From: Linanthus parryae
Lineage: Eukaryota; Streptophyta; Magnoliopsida; Ericales; Polemoniaceae
NCBI GenBank assembly: GCA_023055425.1
Contig: JALGPY010000001.1
Span: 30,245,001-30,309,000, forward strand
Reading direction: 5' to 3'
Length of the DNA: 64,000 bases
Shown here: piece by piece, positions 1 to 10,890 of the stretch
Numbering within the stretch: the stretch's first letter is position 1
Layout of the letters: each line of letters begins with the position of its first letter
Translations under genes and position numbers: made by a program
Notes under the pieces: generated by a model
Database searches by the model: none
Told to the model about the DNA's origin: nothing
The model's input: the letters and a program-made list of their open reading frames with translations, nothing else

Positions 1-3
1 GAT

Positions 4-417
4 ATGTTCAAAAGATTTACAGATATTGTGAACAACTTGGAGTCTTTGGTAAAAGTATTCTCAAATGAAGAAAAAGTCAGGAAAATTCTCAGAAGCTTGC
101 CTAAAGCAAAATGGGAGCCTAAAACTACTGCCATTGAAGAAGCTCATGATTTAAGCATTCTGGAACTGGATGATCTGCAAGGAAAGTTACTCACTCATGA
201 GATCTCTATGAATGAGGTTGATGGTGAACTGAATGACAACATAAAGAATTTGGCACTCAAGGCAAAAGACAATGAAAAATCTCAAAGCCTTGAACCAGAG
301 GAAGATGATGATGATGTTGAGGAGGCCTTAGCCTTGATTTCCAAAACCTTGGCCAGAATTCTCAAGAAAAAGAGGAACTCTGGGAACAAGGATTACAACA
401 AAGAAAAGTTCAGCTAG
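4..417 (+). pseudogene. copia Gag fragment (C-terminal part of the UBN2-type domain)
   Basis: The frame gives an open stretch of 137 residues with features of copia gag: residues KVRKILRSLPKAKW near the start, then an ELDDLQGKLLTHE segment, then an acidic stretch and a lysine-rich tail. Gag would form the particle shell and bind the RNA. The upstream part is outside the window. The frame closes at 415-417 just before the zinc-knuckle region, which continues in another frame, so gag is broken here. Confidence 0.78.
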
Positions 418-466
418 CAAGGATCAGAAAGGTAAGTATTCTTCACAATCATATAAACCTAAAGTT

Positions 467-1306
467 ATGAATTGCTATGAATGTGGAGATGCAGAACACT
501 TGGTGAGAGACGTTCCTCAAAAGAAAAAGAACAGACAATTTTCAAAGAAGGAAAATGACAAAAAAGGAAGAAAGCAATGGTGGCTTGATGGAGTGACTCA
601 GACTCTTCAGAATCAGACTCTGAAGATGAGCAAGCAAATCTCTGTTTAATGGCTAGACATAAAGAGGACCATTCCACTGAGAAGACAATTGAAGACATGG
701 TAAAAAAATCTCTTGTCTAGTCCTTCTAATGTATTACCTGAAATCCTCAAAAGCATGTTTTTAAATGAGGAGAGTTATAGGAATGAAATTGATTTTTTGA
801 AAATGAAGGTTCATGAGCAGGCAAAAGAAAATTTAGATTTGGTTTTTCAGAATAAATTTCTTGAAGCTACTAAGTTAAAAATTGACAGTGACTTCAAAGC
901 CTTGGACAGTAGATTTAAACCTCTGAAATCACAAGTCAAAGAAGTAGTTGATCAATATACTATTTTAACTGACAAGTTTGTTGATCTAAAAAATCATTCT
1001 GATGATTTAGAACAATAAAACACTACATTGACTAGTAAGCTTCAAGAATCCAAGAATATTCTTTCAACTTTTGCTGGCTCAGAACAGAAGTTAAGTCTCA
1101 TGCTTGGAGGAAGTCTGCAGTCTGTTCACAAAAGTAGAATTGGATATAATCCAAATTTTCTAAGAAAAATCCAAACCACATTTGTGAAAGCAGGAAGCAG
1201 ACATTCACCAAAATGTCATTATTTCTGTAAAATTGGACATGTAAAAGTAACTTGCCCCTCTAGAAGGACAGAACCTCACATAACGAGGAACACTTATCCT
1301 TATTAG
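467..1306 (+). pseudogene. copia Gag C-terminal region with two damaged zinc knuckles
   Basis: Three short open stretches in different frames make up the rest of Gag. The first (467-649) has CYECGDAEH followed by a V where the last cysteine of a CCHC knuckle is expected. The middle (713-1018) is a charged, probably coiled-coil stretch. The last (1028-1306) has a second knuckle (CHYFCKIGH...C) with altered spacing between its first two cysteines. Two knuckles in Gag fit Sireviruses. Both look unable to bind zinc in the normal way, and the frames are not continuous. Confidence 0.7.
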
Positions 1307-1430
1307 CTTAAGGGACAAGTGAAACAGATTTGGGTTCCAAAAGGAGTTATACCTCCTAACATGGTTGGCTCTGAGTATGAATCTAAATTCTACACTTGGC
1401 CTAATAGCCTGTTAAGGCATTGATTGATTT

Positions 1431-1691
1431 TTGCAGGATGTCACCACAGCTTTGAAAGATCAGAAATGGATATTGGATAGTGGATGTTCCAGACATATGA
1501 GTGGGAAGAAATCTTTATTCTCAGAACCGAAAGAACAATTAGAGGGAACAATCACACTTGGTGACAAAGCAAAGTGCAACATAATTGGTACTGGAAGTGT
1601 TGGTAACAATTCTGCATATTCAATTTCTGATGTTTATTTAGTTGATGGTCTTAAGTATAATTTTTTTAGTATTTCTCAGCTTTGTGAATAA
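1431..1691 (+). pseudogene. copia aspartic protease fragment
   Basis: The frame carries WILDSGCSRHMSG, the copia protease active site (D-S-G) with its usual flank, followed by the TLGDKAKCNIIGTGSV strand region and a YNFFSISQLCE end typical of the protease-integrase boundary. The enzyme would cut the Gag-Pol polyprotein. The catalytic DSG is intact, but the frame stops at 1689-1691 and does not join the integrase frame. Confidence 0.85.
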
Positions 1692-1770
1692 GGTAATAAG
1701 GTTGTTTTTTGACAAAGATAAATGTGTGGTGCAAGATGGAAAATTAGGCAATTGCATTCTCAGTGCTCCT

Positions 1771-1820
1771 AGGTCACATAATGTTTTTTTTTTTTTGAGG
1801 AGATAGGTCACATAATGTTT
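1771..1820. repeat. 18-bp T-rich insertion flanked by a 16-bp direct repeat
   Basis: AGGTCACATAATGTTT occurs at 1771-1786 and again at 1805-1820. Between them lie about ten T and then GAGGAGAT. Read on the minus strand the insert is ATCTCCTC plus an A-run, so it looks like a tiny poly(A) insertion with a target-site duplication. A filler event at a repaired break is an alternative. Confidence 0.55.
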
Positions 1821-1873
1821 ATTCACTGTGTACGGACAAAGTTGCATGTGATAGTCTGAAGTGTCTCAAAGCT

Positions 1874-2756
1874 TTGAAGGATGACTCAAAACTATGGCAC
1901 AAAAATCTTGGTCATATAGGCGTGCATTCTATGAATAAACTCATCTCAAAAGATCTGGTAAGGGGATTTCCAATCCTTAAATTTAAAGATAATGAATTTT
2001 GCAAAGCATGTACTCAAACCAAAAGCTCATTCAAGCCAAATAATTTTGTAAGTACCTCCAGACTCTTAGAAATACTGCATATGGACTTTTGTGGTCTATG
2101 AGAGTTCAAACACCCATGGTAAGAGATATATGCTTGTTGTAGTTGATGATTACTTTAGATATACTTGGGTTATGTTTATTATAGAAAAGTCTGAAGCATC
2201 ATCTGAATGTTCTAAACTTTGCAAAGAGCTTCAAACTTTGAAAAACTTGCCTGTTGCATCTATTAGAAGTGATCATGGTAGGAAATTTGATCAACTTGAT
2301 TTTGATTTATTTTTTTCAAAGCATGGAATCTCACAAAACTTTTCTGCACCTAGAACTCCTCAGCAAAATGGTGTAGTTGAGAGGAAAAATATGACTCTTG
2401 AAGACATGTCTAGAACCATGTTACTTGAAAGTAATTTGCCAAAATCTTTGTGGGAATAAGCTGTTGATACTGCCAACTATGTGCTCAATAGATGTTTGAT
2501 CAGGACAATTTTGAAGAAAACCCCTTATGAACTGTTTAAAGGCAGGAAGCCTAGTGTTGCTTACTTTAAGCCTTTTGGATGTACTTGTTTTGTGCATAAC
2601 AATGGCAAGGATAATCTTGGTAAGTTTGATGCTAGAAGTGATGAAGGTGTGTTTCTTGGTTATTCTCAAACAAGCAAAGCTTACAGGGTTTACAATAAGA
2701 GATCTAAGAGGAGAGTATTCATGTTATTTTTGCTGAAAGTATTGATGATTCTCTGA
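1874..2756 (+). pseudogene. copia integrase
   Basis: The zinc-binding HHCC domain is visible at 1874-2101 (LWHKNLGH, then CKAC). The catalytic core follows in shifted frames: YMLVVVDDYFRYTW holds the first Asp, SIRSDHGRKF the second, and TPQQNGVVERKN the Glu. The C-terminal part (2481-2756) contains PFGCTCFVHN and EGVFLGYSQTSKAYRVYN, both normal for copia integrase. Integrase would insert the cDNA into the host chromosome. There is a frame change near 2095, a stop at 2457-2459 (WE*), and a frame loss near 2740. Confidence 0.85.
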
Positions 2757-2789
2757 GTAGAAGTTTTGCAGATCTTAGTTTGAATAAAT

Positions 2790-3735
2790 ATGAGGCTGAT
2801 GAAGACCTTGAGAAAGTCAGCTAAAGCAAAACTAAGCATCAAAAACTTTCAGAAGAATCTCAAGGCCTTGAACTCCCTGCTGAGCCAAAATGTCAAAGCC
2901 TTGAGACAGAGATTGACAGAAAATATGATGCTCCTTCTACTGTATCAAGAACTCAAAGCCTTGAAGGTCCATTCACTTGGACACCTAGAAAGAAATTCAA
3001 ATATCTCTCGGATCATCTTGCTGAGAATATTATATCAGATCCAACAACTGGAACTCAAACAAGAGGAAAATTGAGAAATCTATGTGCATCCAGTGCTTTT
3101 GTATCACTCATTGAGCCAAAAAATGAAAAGGAAGCACTAGAGGATGCAGACTGGATCATTGCAATGCAGAATGAGCTGAATGAGTTTGAAAAGAACAAGG
3201 TCTGGAATTTGGTTCCTAGACGAAAGGATCAATCAGTGATTGGAACAAGATGGGTATTCAGAAATAAGCTTGATGAGAAAGGTAAGGTTGTGAGAAATAA
3301 AGCAAGACTGGTTGCACAGGGATACAATCAAGAGGAAGGTATTTATTATGAGGAAACATTTTCCCCTGTTGCAAGTTTAGAAGCTATAAGAATACATCCT
3401 GCATTTGCATCACATAATCACATAATTTTTTTTCAAATGGATGTCAAATGTGCTTTTCTGAATGGTTATCTACTAGAAGAAGTATATGTTGCTCAACCAC
3501 CAGGTTTTGAAAATGACATCTTTCTTGATCATGTTTAAAAACTGGACAAAGCATTTTATGGACTTAAGCAAGCTCCAAGGGATTGGTATGACAGACTCTC
3601 AAAAATTTGTTGGAAAATGGTTTTAAGAGAGGTCTGGTTGATAAAACTTTTTTTATCAAAGATCAAGAAAAAGATATGTTTGTTGTTCAGGTATATTTTT
3701 TGGTGCTACTAATGATGATCTTTCAAAGGAGTTTT
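2790..3735 (+). pseudogene. copia reverse transcriptase, catalytic YVDD missing
   Basis: After a low-complexity linker (2790-3070) containing three of the palindromes listed below, the frame at 3071-3538 shows the copia RT N-terminal half: a [21 protein letters not shown] block, the [14 protein letters not shown] block, [29 protein letters not shown], and [12 protein letters not shown]. The frame stops at 3536-3538. The region that should hold YVDD (near 3690-3700) goes straight from a VQVY stretch to FFGATNDDLSKEF, so the two catalytic aspartates are deleted. The enzyme would copy RNA into cDNA; this copy is dead. Confidence 0.88.
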
Positions 3736-3743
3736 CAAGTCTA

Positions 3744-4570
3744 ATGTGCAGGGAATTGGAAATGAGCTTGATGGGAGAACTGAATTTCATTCTTGGACTT
3801 CATGTATATCAAATGAAGAAAGGAATTTTTGTGCATCAAGGAAAGTACACCCTGGACTTGTTAAACAAGTATAACATGTCAAAATCCAAGGTTGTAAAGA
3901 CTCCTATGAGTTCATCACTATCTTTAGACAAGGACACAACTGGTAAGAATGTTAATCAGAAAGAATATAGAGGTATGATTGGTTCACTTTTGTATCCAAC
4001 TTCTAGTAGACAAGATATTATGTTTAGTGTATGTGTGCAAGGTTTGAGGCTGATCCTAAATAAAGTCATTTAATTGTTGTGAAAAGGATTTTTAGATATT
4101 TGAATGGAACCAAACACTTGGGGCTTTGGTATCCAAGAAGGACTTACTTTTGTTGAGTGGATATTCAGATGCAGACTTTGCAGGATACAAAGTAGACAGA
4201 AAGAGTACTTCTGGATGCTGCCAGTTTCTTGGATCTTCATTGATAATTTGGCATTCAAAGAAACATAATTTAGTAGCCTTGTCAACTGCAGAAGCTGAAT
4301 ATATTGCAGCTGGAGCCTTCAGTTCACAAGTCTTATGGATTGCACAGCAGCTAAGAGATTTTGGATATGATTTCAGAAATGTGCCTATCAACTGCGAAAA
4401 TACAAGTGTCATTTCAATACCAAAGAATCCGGTATAGCATTCAAGGACAAAGCATATAGATGTGAGACATCATTTTCTTAGAGATCACATAGAAAAAGGT
4501 TACATTGTTTTATCTTTTATTTCTAATTCTAAGAAAATAGCTGATATTTTCACTAAACCACTGAGATTAT
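3744..4570 (+). pseudogene. copia RT C-terminal part and RNase H
   Basis: The first open stretch (3744-4073) has MSLMGELNFILGL and QGKYTLDLLNKYNM, then YRGMIGSLLYPTSSRQDIMF, the end of the RT domain. The second (4126-4437) is RNase H: GYSDADFAGYKVDRKSTSG, then LSTAEAEYIAAG. The tail after the stop at 4435-4437 reads HSRTKHIDVRHHFLRDHIEKG and ADIFTKPL, the usual end of copia pol. Frame loss around 4070-4120 and the stop near 4436 break it. Confidence 0.86.
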
Positions 4571-5082
4571 AAACAAGGATGCATTGGTTTAGGGGGAGTA
4601 ATAAGTTACTATGTGCAGTATTCGTGTGCTTTCAAAGCCTTGAGATTATATTTTCTGGAGCCTTGAAAATATAGCTCAAAGCTTTGAAGTTTCTGTATTA
4701 CTCTGAAACTTCTCAAAGCTTTGAACTACTATTTCACTGCTGTGATGAGTGCATTTGCATTATCTTTAAAAAATAGGATCATGAAAAATTTTGTGTTATC
4801 TTTTTTGATAATTACAGAATCTTTTAAAATGTCCAGAGATTTGATCAAAATATCTACAATTATAATCTTCTGAAATCTTTTTGTATGCAAATCTCATACT
4901 TTTAGTCAAACTCATCTACCTACTTAAGCCAGCTTCAGGACTTATTTTCTATCATTCTCCACTTCAATCTCTTTGTTTCTATCTCTCTCCCTCTCCCCAT
5001 TCTCTCAATTTCTCAAACCCTAACCCAAATAGAGAGAATATTCGAAAGGATCAAGCAGCTAGGTCAGACCTCCAACAAGAGG
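4571..5082 (+). other. non-coding spacer between pol and the extra ORF
   Basis: The spacer holds a purine-rich run TTAGGGGGAGTA near 4589-4600 that resembles a PPT, three copies of the palindrome TCAAAG(C/T)(C/T)TTGA (4632, 4676, 4713), then a T- and CT-rich stretch resembling a plant 5' leader. There is no LTR end here, so the true PPT is the one near 7206. A leader-like pyrimidine tract before the extra ORF would fit splicing or a separate start, but this is inference. Confidence 0.5.
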
Positions 5083-6880
5083 GTGAAGAGAAAAGCTAAC
5101 AGAAAGATCACCATTCATGGTTTAGACTCAGACGACACGGCTAGTGTTCATGACACTTCACCCCCTGCAAAGAAGACCAAGAAAGGGAAGGAAGTTCAAG
5201 AAGATTCCAAGGCTGGGTCAGATTTAGAATCTTCAACAGAGGAGGTGGTGAAAGAAAAGGGGAACAAGGATCAGGAGGAGGAATCAAGCAAGAAGAGGAA
5301 AGAAGTGATTGCTGAGAAAGAAAAGAAGAATGTGCCTTCTACAAAGGAGAAGAAGGTTGGTGACAAGAAAGCAGAAGCAACCCCAGAGAAGAAGAGTGAA
5401 GAAACCACTGAGAAGAAGAAGGTGAAACATAGTGCTGTAAAAACAAAGAAAGCCACAAACTTTGGTAAGAATCTCTTGCCTGAATCTTGGTTTGTTAATT
5501 CTGATGTCAAGAAGGTATGGATGGATGGGCATGCATCTTCAAAAGTGTCTTTTTGTAGTTTGATCGGTCTGATTTATTGGAGATTTTAGACTTACACTAC
5601 ATTAAGAACTTGAGAAGTTCATCTGTTGGAAGTATGTTGAACCCACCCTCTGAATCCTACCCTAGCTTAACCAGACTATCCTATTTGAATCTCGTTCAAG
5701 AGCTTGATGATAGTGATAGATATATCCTAACCTCAAAGGTGGCTGGAGTGGACGTTAGGTTAGATCACAGGGTGTTCTCCAAAGTTTTGGGAGTGCCTAG
5801 GAAGTATAAAGTTGGTGACTATCCTGATAGAAAAGAGATCATAGAGAAAGCCAAAACTATGTTTTCCTTGGAGCAAACCACTTCTGAACCCAAGCAGTTA
5901 ACACATTTTGTGTTCAACTCTGACGCCAAAATCCTATTTTCCATTATTATGAGGTGTGTGGTACCCAGGGAACACTCCAAAGAGTTGGTAATAGACAAAG
6001 TTTTAATACTGATGTACTTGATTTGTCAAGGGTTTGAGGTAGACTTTCCTACTGTGGTAATGGAAAACATTGTTTATTGTGGGACTAGGACTGGAAATCA
6101 CTCTCTACCCTATGCCAATGTTTTACCACTGTTTTTCAAACATTTTGGAGTGTCTTTGAAGGATGAAGAGAAGATTACTACTGGTTTTGGGTTAGTTGAT
6201 GAAGCATCCCTTCAAAGGGTTGGGATTGTGTATACTGCTAAGGGAAAGTGGAAGTTCTATTCAGAGTTGAGTGCTAAGGAGCTGAAGGAAAAGGAATTCA
6301 TCAAACCTAGTGCTGCTTCAACCCCTAAGGTGCCTGGTCATCTGGAATTCTCACATATTATAGATAGGGTTGAGGTTCTGGAAGATGGTGTGGACGATTT
6401 GATACAGGGATTGTTTGAATTGTCCAATGATCTGACTAAGTTCAAAGGTTTTGTGCTTTATAAGCTTGACATGATCATCAAAGGTTTAGATTTAGAGAAA
6501 GTGCCTTCTTCAGAAAGCAGAGATACCAGCATTGATTCAGACGAAGTTCTGGGAGAAGCTCTCAAGAAACAGAAGAAGAAGAAGAAATGTATTCCTGTTG
6601 TTCTGACATCAAAGATCTCTTTGATCAGTCTGAGGAGGAGGCAGATGATGAGGAAACTGCTGCAGAGAAAGCTGAAGAAGAAGCTGCTAATTTGGATAAA
6701 TTGGTTGATGAGGTTGTTGAAAAGATGAAAAATGAGGAAGTTCAAGGAAAGGAGGCTGAAGAGCAAGGAGAGCAAGCTGAGGGAAAGGCAGAAGATGCAG
6801 AAGTCTGAGAAGAAGAACAAGAAGAGACTCAGGGAAAAGGCAAAGGATCAGCAAAGTCTACAGGATCTTCAAAGCCTTGA
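5083..6880 (+). pseudogene. extra 3' ORF of the Sirevirus (env-position protein), broken
   Basis: Position between pol and the 3' LTR is that of the 'env-like' ORF of SIRE elements. The first part (5083-5589) is lysine-rich with a KKTKKGKE-type basic stretch, likely nuclear or nucleic-acid binding. The middle (5577-6600) has the pattern of the 'putative plant transposon protein' domain: a YILTSKVAGVDVRL segment, VFSKVLGVP, then a helical core (HFVFNSDAKILFSIIMRCVV, LYLICQG-like) and LPLFFKHFGV. The end (6587-6880) is acidic and E/A-rich. I see no clear signal peptide or membrane segment, so a true envelope role is not supported. Frame changes occur near 5560 and in the AAG/GAA run near 6580, and a stop lies at 6806-6808. 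Confidence 0.6.
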
Positions 6881-7205
6881 ACCTTATCTCTCTACTCTTT
6901 TCAGTCCTGAAGCTTAGGTTATTATTCCTATTTTCTTTTAAAAACTCTGAACAGATCCAACATTTTCTTCAACTATTTTGATGAAAGTAAAAAAAGGGGA
7001 GAAGATTATGTGTTATGGTGTTATTTTAATGGTTTTAGTATTTTTATGATGTTTAGTATCTAGCTTTATGGGGTGTAATAAATTCTGGATCTGGTGATGT
7101 TTATCTATGCAATTCTGTGGTTTTTTAATTTATGTCATGTGATATATTTACTGCTGTTTGTAAGTTGCAGGATATCAATATTCAGATAATGTGTTTTGTC
7201 TTTTA

Positions 7206-7218
7206 TCAAGGGGGAGAT
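7206..7218 (+). other. polypurine tract of the Sirevirus
   Basis: The run TCAAGGGGGAGAT lies directly before TGATAAG, the first bases of the LTR. It is the expected primer site for plus-strand cDNA synthesis. Position and composition fit the usual copia 3' end. Confidence 0.8.
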
Positions 7219-8702
7219 TGATAAGTATGAAGCTCATGGATATTATGATATGAAAATACAGGTAGAGAGCTTAGATCGTTGATGATGAAAGCCTGAAACA
7301 CAAGCATAAGAAATTGCTAAGTACCGAAGCTTCAAAGCTTTGAGTTACTGTGGTAGTTCCTATATGATGTATTATCTAACTATTTTGAGCAGGTTTTGAT
7401 TATGTTTTTGATAATGATTGGTTTAGTTACATAATTATCTTCAGCAATTTATGTTCTAAGATGATCACTGCAGGATTAAGTTGGATTGAAAATCCAATAT
7501 ATATTCTGGAGAATTTAGCAGGCAAAGCTTCAAAGCTTTGAGATATTCTAGTCACTATTTACTGCTAAATTCTACTAATCATCTTTCTGTGTGCAGATGG
7601 ATTCAGTGTTACTTGGATCTTGTTAAATGATGTTTATTGTCTATTATTTTGGACTTTATATTGATTACTTGATATATTCATGAGGTTGAATATGCTTGTT
7701 AACTCAAAACTATCAGCAGATCTAGCATAATTTTATCTTTAATGGGTAGCTGTTGTTTCAAGCAGATCTCTTTGCTAGATTGCATTGTTATTTGTTTGAT
7801 CTTGTTTGATAAGTATTTGCAGCTTTGTTGAACTCTACAACGTCCATAAACAGATCACCGATGTTTTCAAATTGAGCTGTTAACAGGAGCTTATCAGATA
7901 GGAGATGTTTTAGGAATTGTGTTCCTGAAATCTCTCAAGTTAGTTGCAGACTGAAAATAGCTACTTAAGTTTGAATTGCATATACTTAACAGAGACACAG
8001 AGGTCGTTATTTTGAAGAGGGCAATCATCTGGGAAGATCAATTACATACATCTCTTCAAATCATTCAGAGATTCAAATTCAAGCAGGCTGAAGATCATTC
8101 AAATCAAGAAGAACTCTTCGAGGCTTTTAAACAGCTTATTCTTTCTGAGTTCTTCTCTCTGTACTTAATTGTATCATTTATTCTTCATCTCAAAAACCAT
8201 TAAACTTAGTAGTTTGGTTGTTCAAGTGAACAACAAGAGGTTCTTATTGTTTCAACAGGTTGTAGCCTGTAACTAGATAGGTTGGGAACCACAAGCTGTA
8301 TAAGTGTAAGGTAGCTCACTTAGGCTTGAGATTTAGGGAAAATATGGGTGATTAATAAGAATTTGTGTTTGAATTCTGGAGGGATTAGATCCCTCAGGCA
8401 GAGACTACGTCCAAATGTGACTGAACTCTGTAAAATATATGTGTTCATGCTATTTACTTTTGCTGCATTTACTAACAGTTTAAATTGGAAGTTTCAAGGC
8501 TTTGGAGCTTTCCAAGTCTCAAAGCTTTGAAGCCTCTATGCTTTCCTGTTATATCTTTAGTTTCTCAAAATTCTTTGAGAGCTTTGAGATATCAACAGCT
8601 TGTTCTACTAAAGTTTCAAAAACTTGAGTTTTGGCAAAAGATGGCATACTCTATTCGACCCCCCCCCCTTCTAGAGTATTATTATACCTGTTTACACCAA
8701 CA
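7219..8702 (+). repeat. 3' LTR of the Sirevirus
   Basis: It starts with TGATAAG after the PPT and probably ends at CCAACA (8702), after the C-run and CTAGAGTATTATTATACC segment that is typical near Sirevirus LTR ends. The length is then about 1.48 kb. It contains three palindrome copies. No coding signal was seen. The right end is uncertain by some 15 bases because the 5' LTR is not in the window for comparison. Confidence 0.65.
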
Positions 8703-8991
8703 GACACACTTTCACATATGATAACAAGTCATGATTGCGTTTAATCACTTAAGTGGACATGGTCTCGTTTGCTTACTAAGGGTCAGGGTTAAGTACGTCG
8801 AAAGAGAACTAAGGATGAAGTGGCACTAAACGAAGGGTTGCCTTCTATCCCCTTAGGGAGTGACGTCCCCTGGAACGTACTTCAATCTTTGAAAATTGTA
8901 GCCCCTAGTGTATGGCCGATTAGGTCGTCAATTCTAGGTAGAGGCTATGGAAGAACAAAAGGCACCAGAGTCAAATATTAAGAAAGATGGT

Positions 8992-10230
8992 TTATAGGAA
9001 AGTACCCGTGACTACTCCGCTATCATCTTCCGCCTCAGTCCCTGTCATCACTGCTATCCTGCCCATATTGCCATTTTGTGCTATAGCTTCTCCTGTTCCA
9101 ACTCCATTGTTGTTGCGGTTCAGGGATCCAATATGTCCTGCATTCCATTGGTTGTAGTTTTGCTGCCTTCCATAGCTATTTCCTTCGTTGTACCGATATT
9201 TGTGGTTTCCCACATTCATGTTCCCATATCCATCTTGCTGGTTTCCAAGTTGCTGGTTCCTGTACTTCTGGAGATTCCCCTGATAGTTGTTAAGTGGTGG
9301 TCTCTGATAGTTTCTGCCTTATTTCACATGTTGGTTTCCTGCTGTTGGGGATCGGTATTCAAACTCTCGATGTCCTCTCCTGCCACAGTTGTTAAAAGGA
9401 CAAAATTCTCCATAAAGTCAATTCCAGGGTGGTTTTTTCGAAAACTCCTACAGAAGTAGCGACGAAATGGCTGAGCTCCAGGGTTCAGTTGGTTGCCTCG
9501 GTTTTAATTATTGCCACCATTGTTTTTTTATATTTCTTGTTCTGATCACTACCTCATGCGTCAATTGCCTTGCATTTCTCGTGAAACTCGTCCTGAACCT
9601 CCTGGACTTACCACATGTCATCTGCTCGGTCATATGCCTCATGCAAATTGTCATGCGTTCTACTGCGCATGATCTTCTGCAAATGGAGGTTTAGTCTTGA
9701 AATGAACTTGTGGATCTTATCCTCCTCATCGGGTACTGTGTGGCCTGGAAACCTTAGTAGTTCCACGAACTTCTTAAAGTAGTCTGTCACTGTGCCATTT
9801 CCTTGCGTCAAGTTATTGAACTCATTGCACTTCCTTTTCTTAACCTGTGCTGGATAGAACCGCGTCCTAATAGAAGTCTTAAAGGCTTCTGAGTTAAATT
9901 TGGGTCGAGCCTGCAAGAATTCTTGGTTGGTAGTCCATCAATCATCTGCTTCATCCATCAGATGCAAGATGACACAGTTAACATTTTCATCATCAGGGCA
10001 ATGCACAACCTGGGGTAGCTTTTCAAAATTTCGAATCCAGTTCTCTAGTTAAATGGGATCTTCATTTCTAGTGAATTGGCGAGGGTTCGGCTCAGCTATT
10101 TCCTTGGCATAACTCTTCCGACCATGATCCTCACAACCTACTACTTTATCCATGAATTGTTTCATCTGTGCCATCTGTTCAGCCATTTGCTCAATTTGTG
10201 GTTGGTAGTTTCCGTTAGCCGCCATTGGAC
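8992..10230 (-). pseudogene. chromovirus-like Gag, copy 1
   Basis: On the minus strand, 9608-9916 encodes a clear Retrotrans_gag segment: FKTSIRTRFYPAQVKKRK, LTQGNGTVTDYFKKFVELLRF, KFISRLNLHLQKIM. Upstream (about 9930-10230) lies its N-terminal half in broken frames (IAEPNPRQFT, ENWIRNFEK, VHCPDDENVNC). Downstream, 8992-9219 is rich in G, N, Q and Y, like the C-terminal tail of such Gag proteins. Several stops and shifts separate these pieces. It would form the virus-like particle. Confidence 0.75.
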
Positions 10231-10687
10231 TACTTTCCAGATGTGGTACTTGTTTATCAGTCGTAGTCCTAGGAAACTACTCGTAATATCGCCACTTATT
10301 ACCATAAACTCGAGGTCAGATTCACCCCCAATAATGCTTACCAACTACACAAACAATGCTATATATCCTATTGCATGCAAGTCATATAAAGCACATCAAT
10401 TATCAAATAAGCAAGCACACTATTGACTATCAAGTTTTCCATGTTTCACACTTGACATTTATTGTCCTTCTGTACGAAAAATACTTATCATGGAATATCT
10501 CACATCAAGCTAAGTAATCCAGTCATACCCAAATCACATATGGTTCCCAATATAGTGAGAAAAAGGACGAGGGTGGTCGGGTATAACCAAGACTTAAACA
10601 TAAATTACCCATGACCCAATCGGCTTTTAGAAATTTAACATCTTGCCGTATGTCCATTTTTAAGTTACCCCCTTAGTGGAACGAACT

Positions 10688-10699
10688 GCTCTGATACCA
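10688..10699 (-). other. primer binding site of chromovirus-like copy 1 (initiator Met tRNA)
   Basis: The minus strand reads TGGTATCAGAGC, the usual plant PBS complementary to the 3' end of initiator methionine tRNA. It lies two bases inside the LTR end (TGCAACAA on the plus strand from 10702). It fixes the minus orientation of the element. Confidence 0.85.
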
Positions 10700-10701
10700 C
10701 C

Positions 10702-10890
10702 TGCAACAAACCCCTAGTCCAGCTTGGGAAAGACCGGGAGGGCGATGCTAAATTAACGGCAGACATCAAAAGCTAAACCTCGATATATATTACATTACTA
10801 TTAAAAATTACACAATGTTTCTCACATACGTTATTGGGTACTGCTATATTATACATAAACTAGCATACTACTTGTCTACTCGTGTCATTT
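10702..10890 (-). repeat. 5' LTR of chromovirus-like copy 1, PBS-proximal part
   Basis: This is LTR sequence next to the PBS. It matches 59828-60005 of copy 2 closely by eye. It stops abruptly at 10890, where the Athila element begins; the remainder resumes at 24054. Confidence 0.75.
10886..10890. repeat. 5-bp target-site duplication CATTT, left
   Basis: CATTT precedes the Athila 5' LTR (TGATAGC) and recurs at 24054-24058 right after its 3' LTR (GTCA). The unoccupied sequence is seen in chromovirus copy 2 near 60012 (GTGTCATTTCAATC), which confirms the site. Confidence 0.92.

Larger units (their letters stand above)
282..8530. repeat. dispersed 12-bp palindrome TCAAAGCTTTGA / TCAAAGCCTTGA in the Sirevirus
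   Basis: Twelve copies were found at 282, 1866, 2860 (variant TCAAGGCCTTGA), 2893, 2953, 4632, 4676, 4713, 6869, 7332, 7530 and 8519, each 12 bp. The T-form is a perfect palindrome. Copies lie in coding and non-coding parts and in the LTR, with clusters at 2860-2964 and 4632-4724. Sireviruses are known to carry conserved palindromic motifs in non-coding parts. A role in binding a factor or in RNA folding is inference. Confidence 0.75.
1..8702 (+). mobile_element. Ty1/copia retrotransposon, Sirevirus (SIRE-like) type, 5'-truncated by window, defective
   Basis: The order gag, protease, integrase, reverse transcriptase, RNase H is the copia order. It is followed by a long extra ORF, a polypurine tract and an LTR-like end. 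A large ORF after pol and repeated palindromes in non-coding parts are known traits of Sireviruses. The 5' LTR and start of gag lie left of the window. Frames are broken by many stops and frameshifts and the reverse transcriptase has lost its catalytic motif, so this copy cannot move by itself. Its right end abuts a minus-strand chromovirus-like remnant, which it presumably entered; no target duplication can be checked. Confidence 0.88.
8703..10890 (-). mobile_element. chromovirus-like Ty3/gypsy element, copy 1, left part (minus strand)
   Basis: Read on the minus strand this holds the end of a 5' LTR (10702-10890), a PBS (10688-10699), and a degenerate gag. The stretch 8703-8990 is internal sequence without a readable frame. 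The LTR continues at 24054-24510 on the other side of the inserted Athila element. The 3' side is cut by the Sirevirus. A second copy lies at 58724-60492. Confidence 0.75.

Noticed and set aside
4585..4602. PPT-like run TTAGGGGGAGTAAT as the end of the Sirevirus
   Set aside because: No LTR start follows; the extra ORF comes first and the PPT-LTR junction at 7206-7219 is better.
5015..5026. AAACCCTAACCC, similar to the plant telomere repeat
   Set aside because: It is less than two units in a leader-like stretch, common in plants; no telomeric tract.
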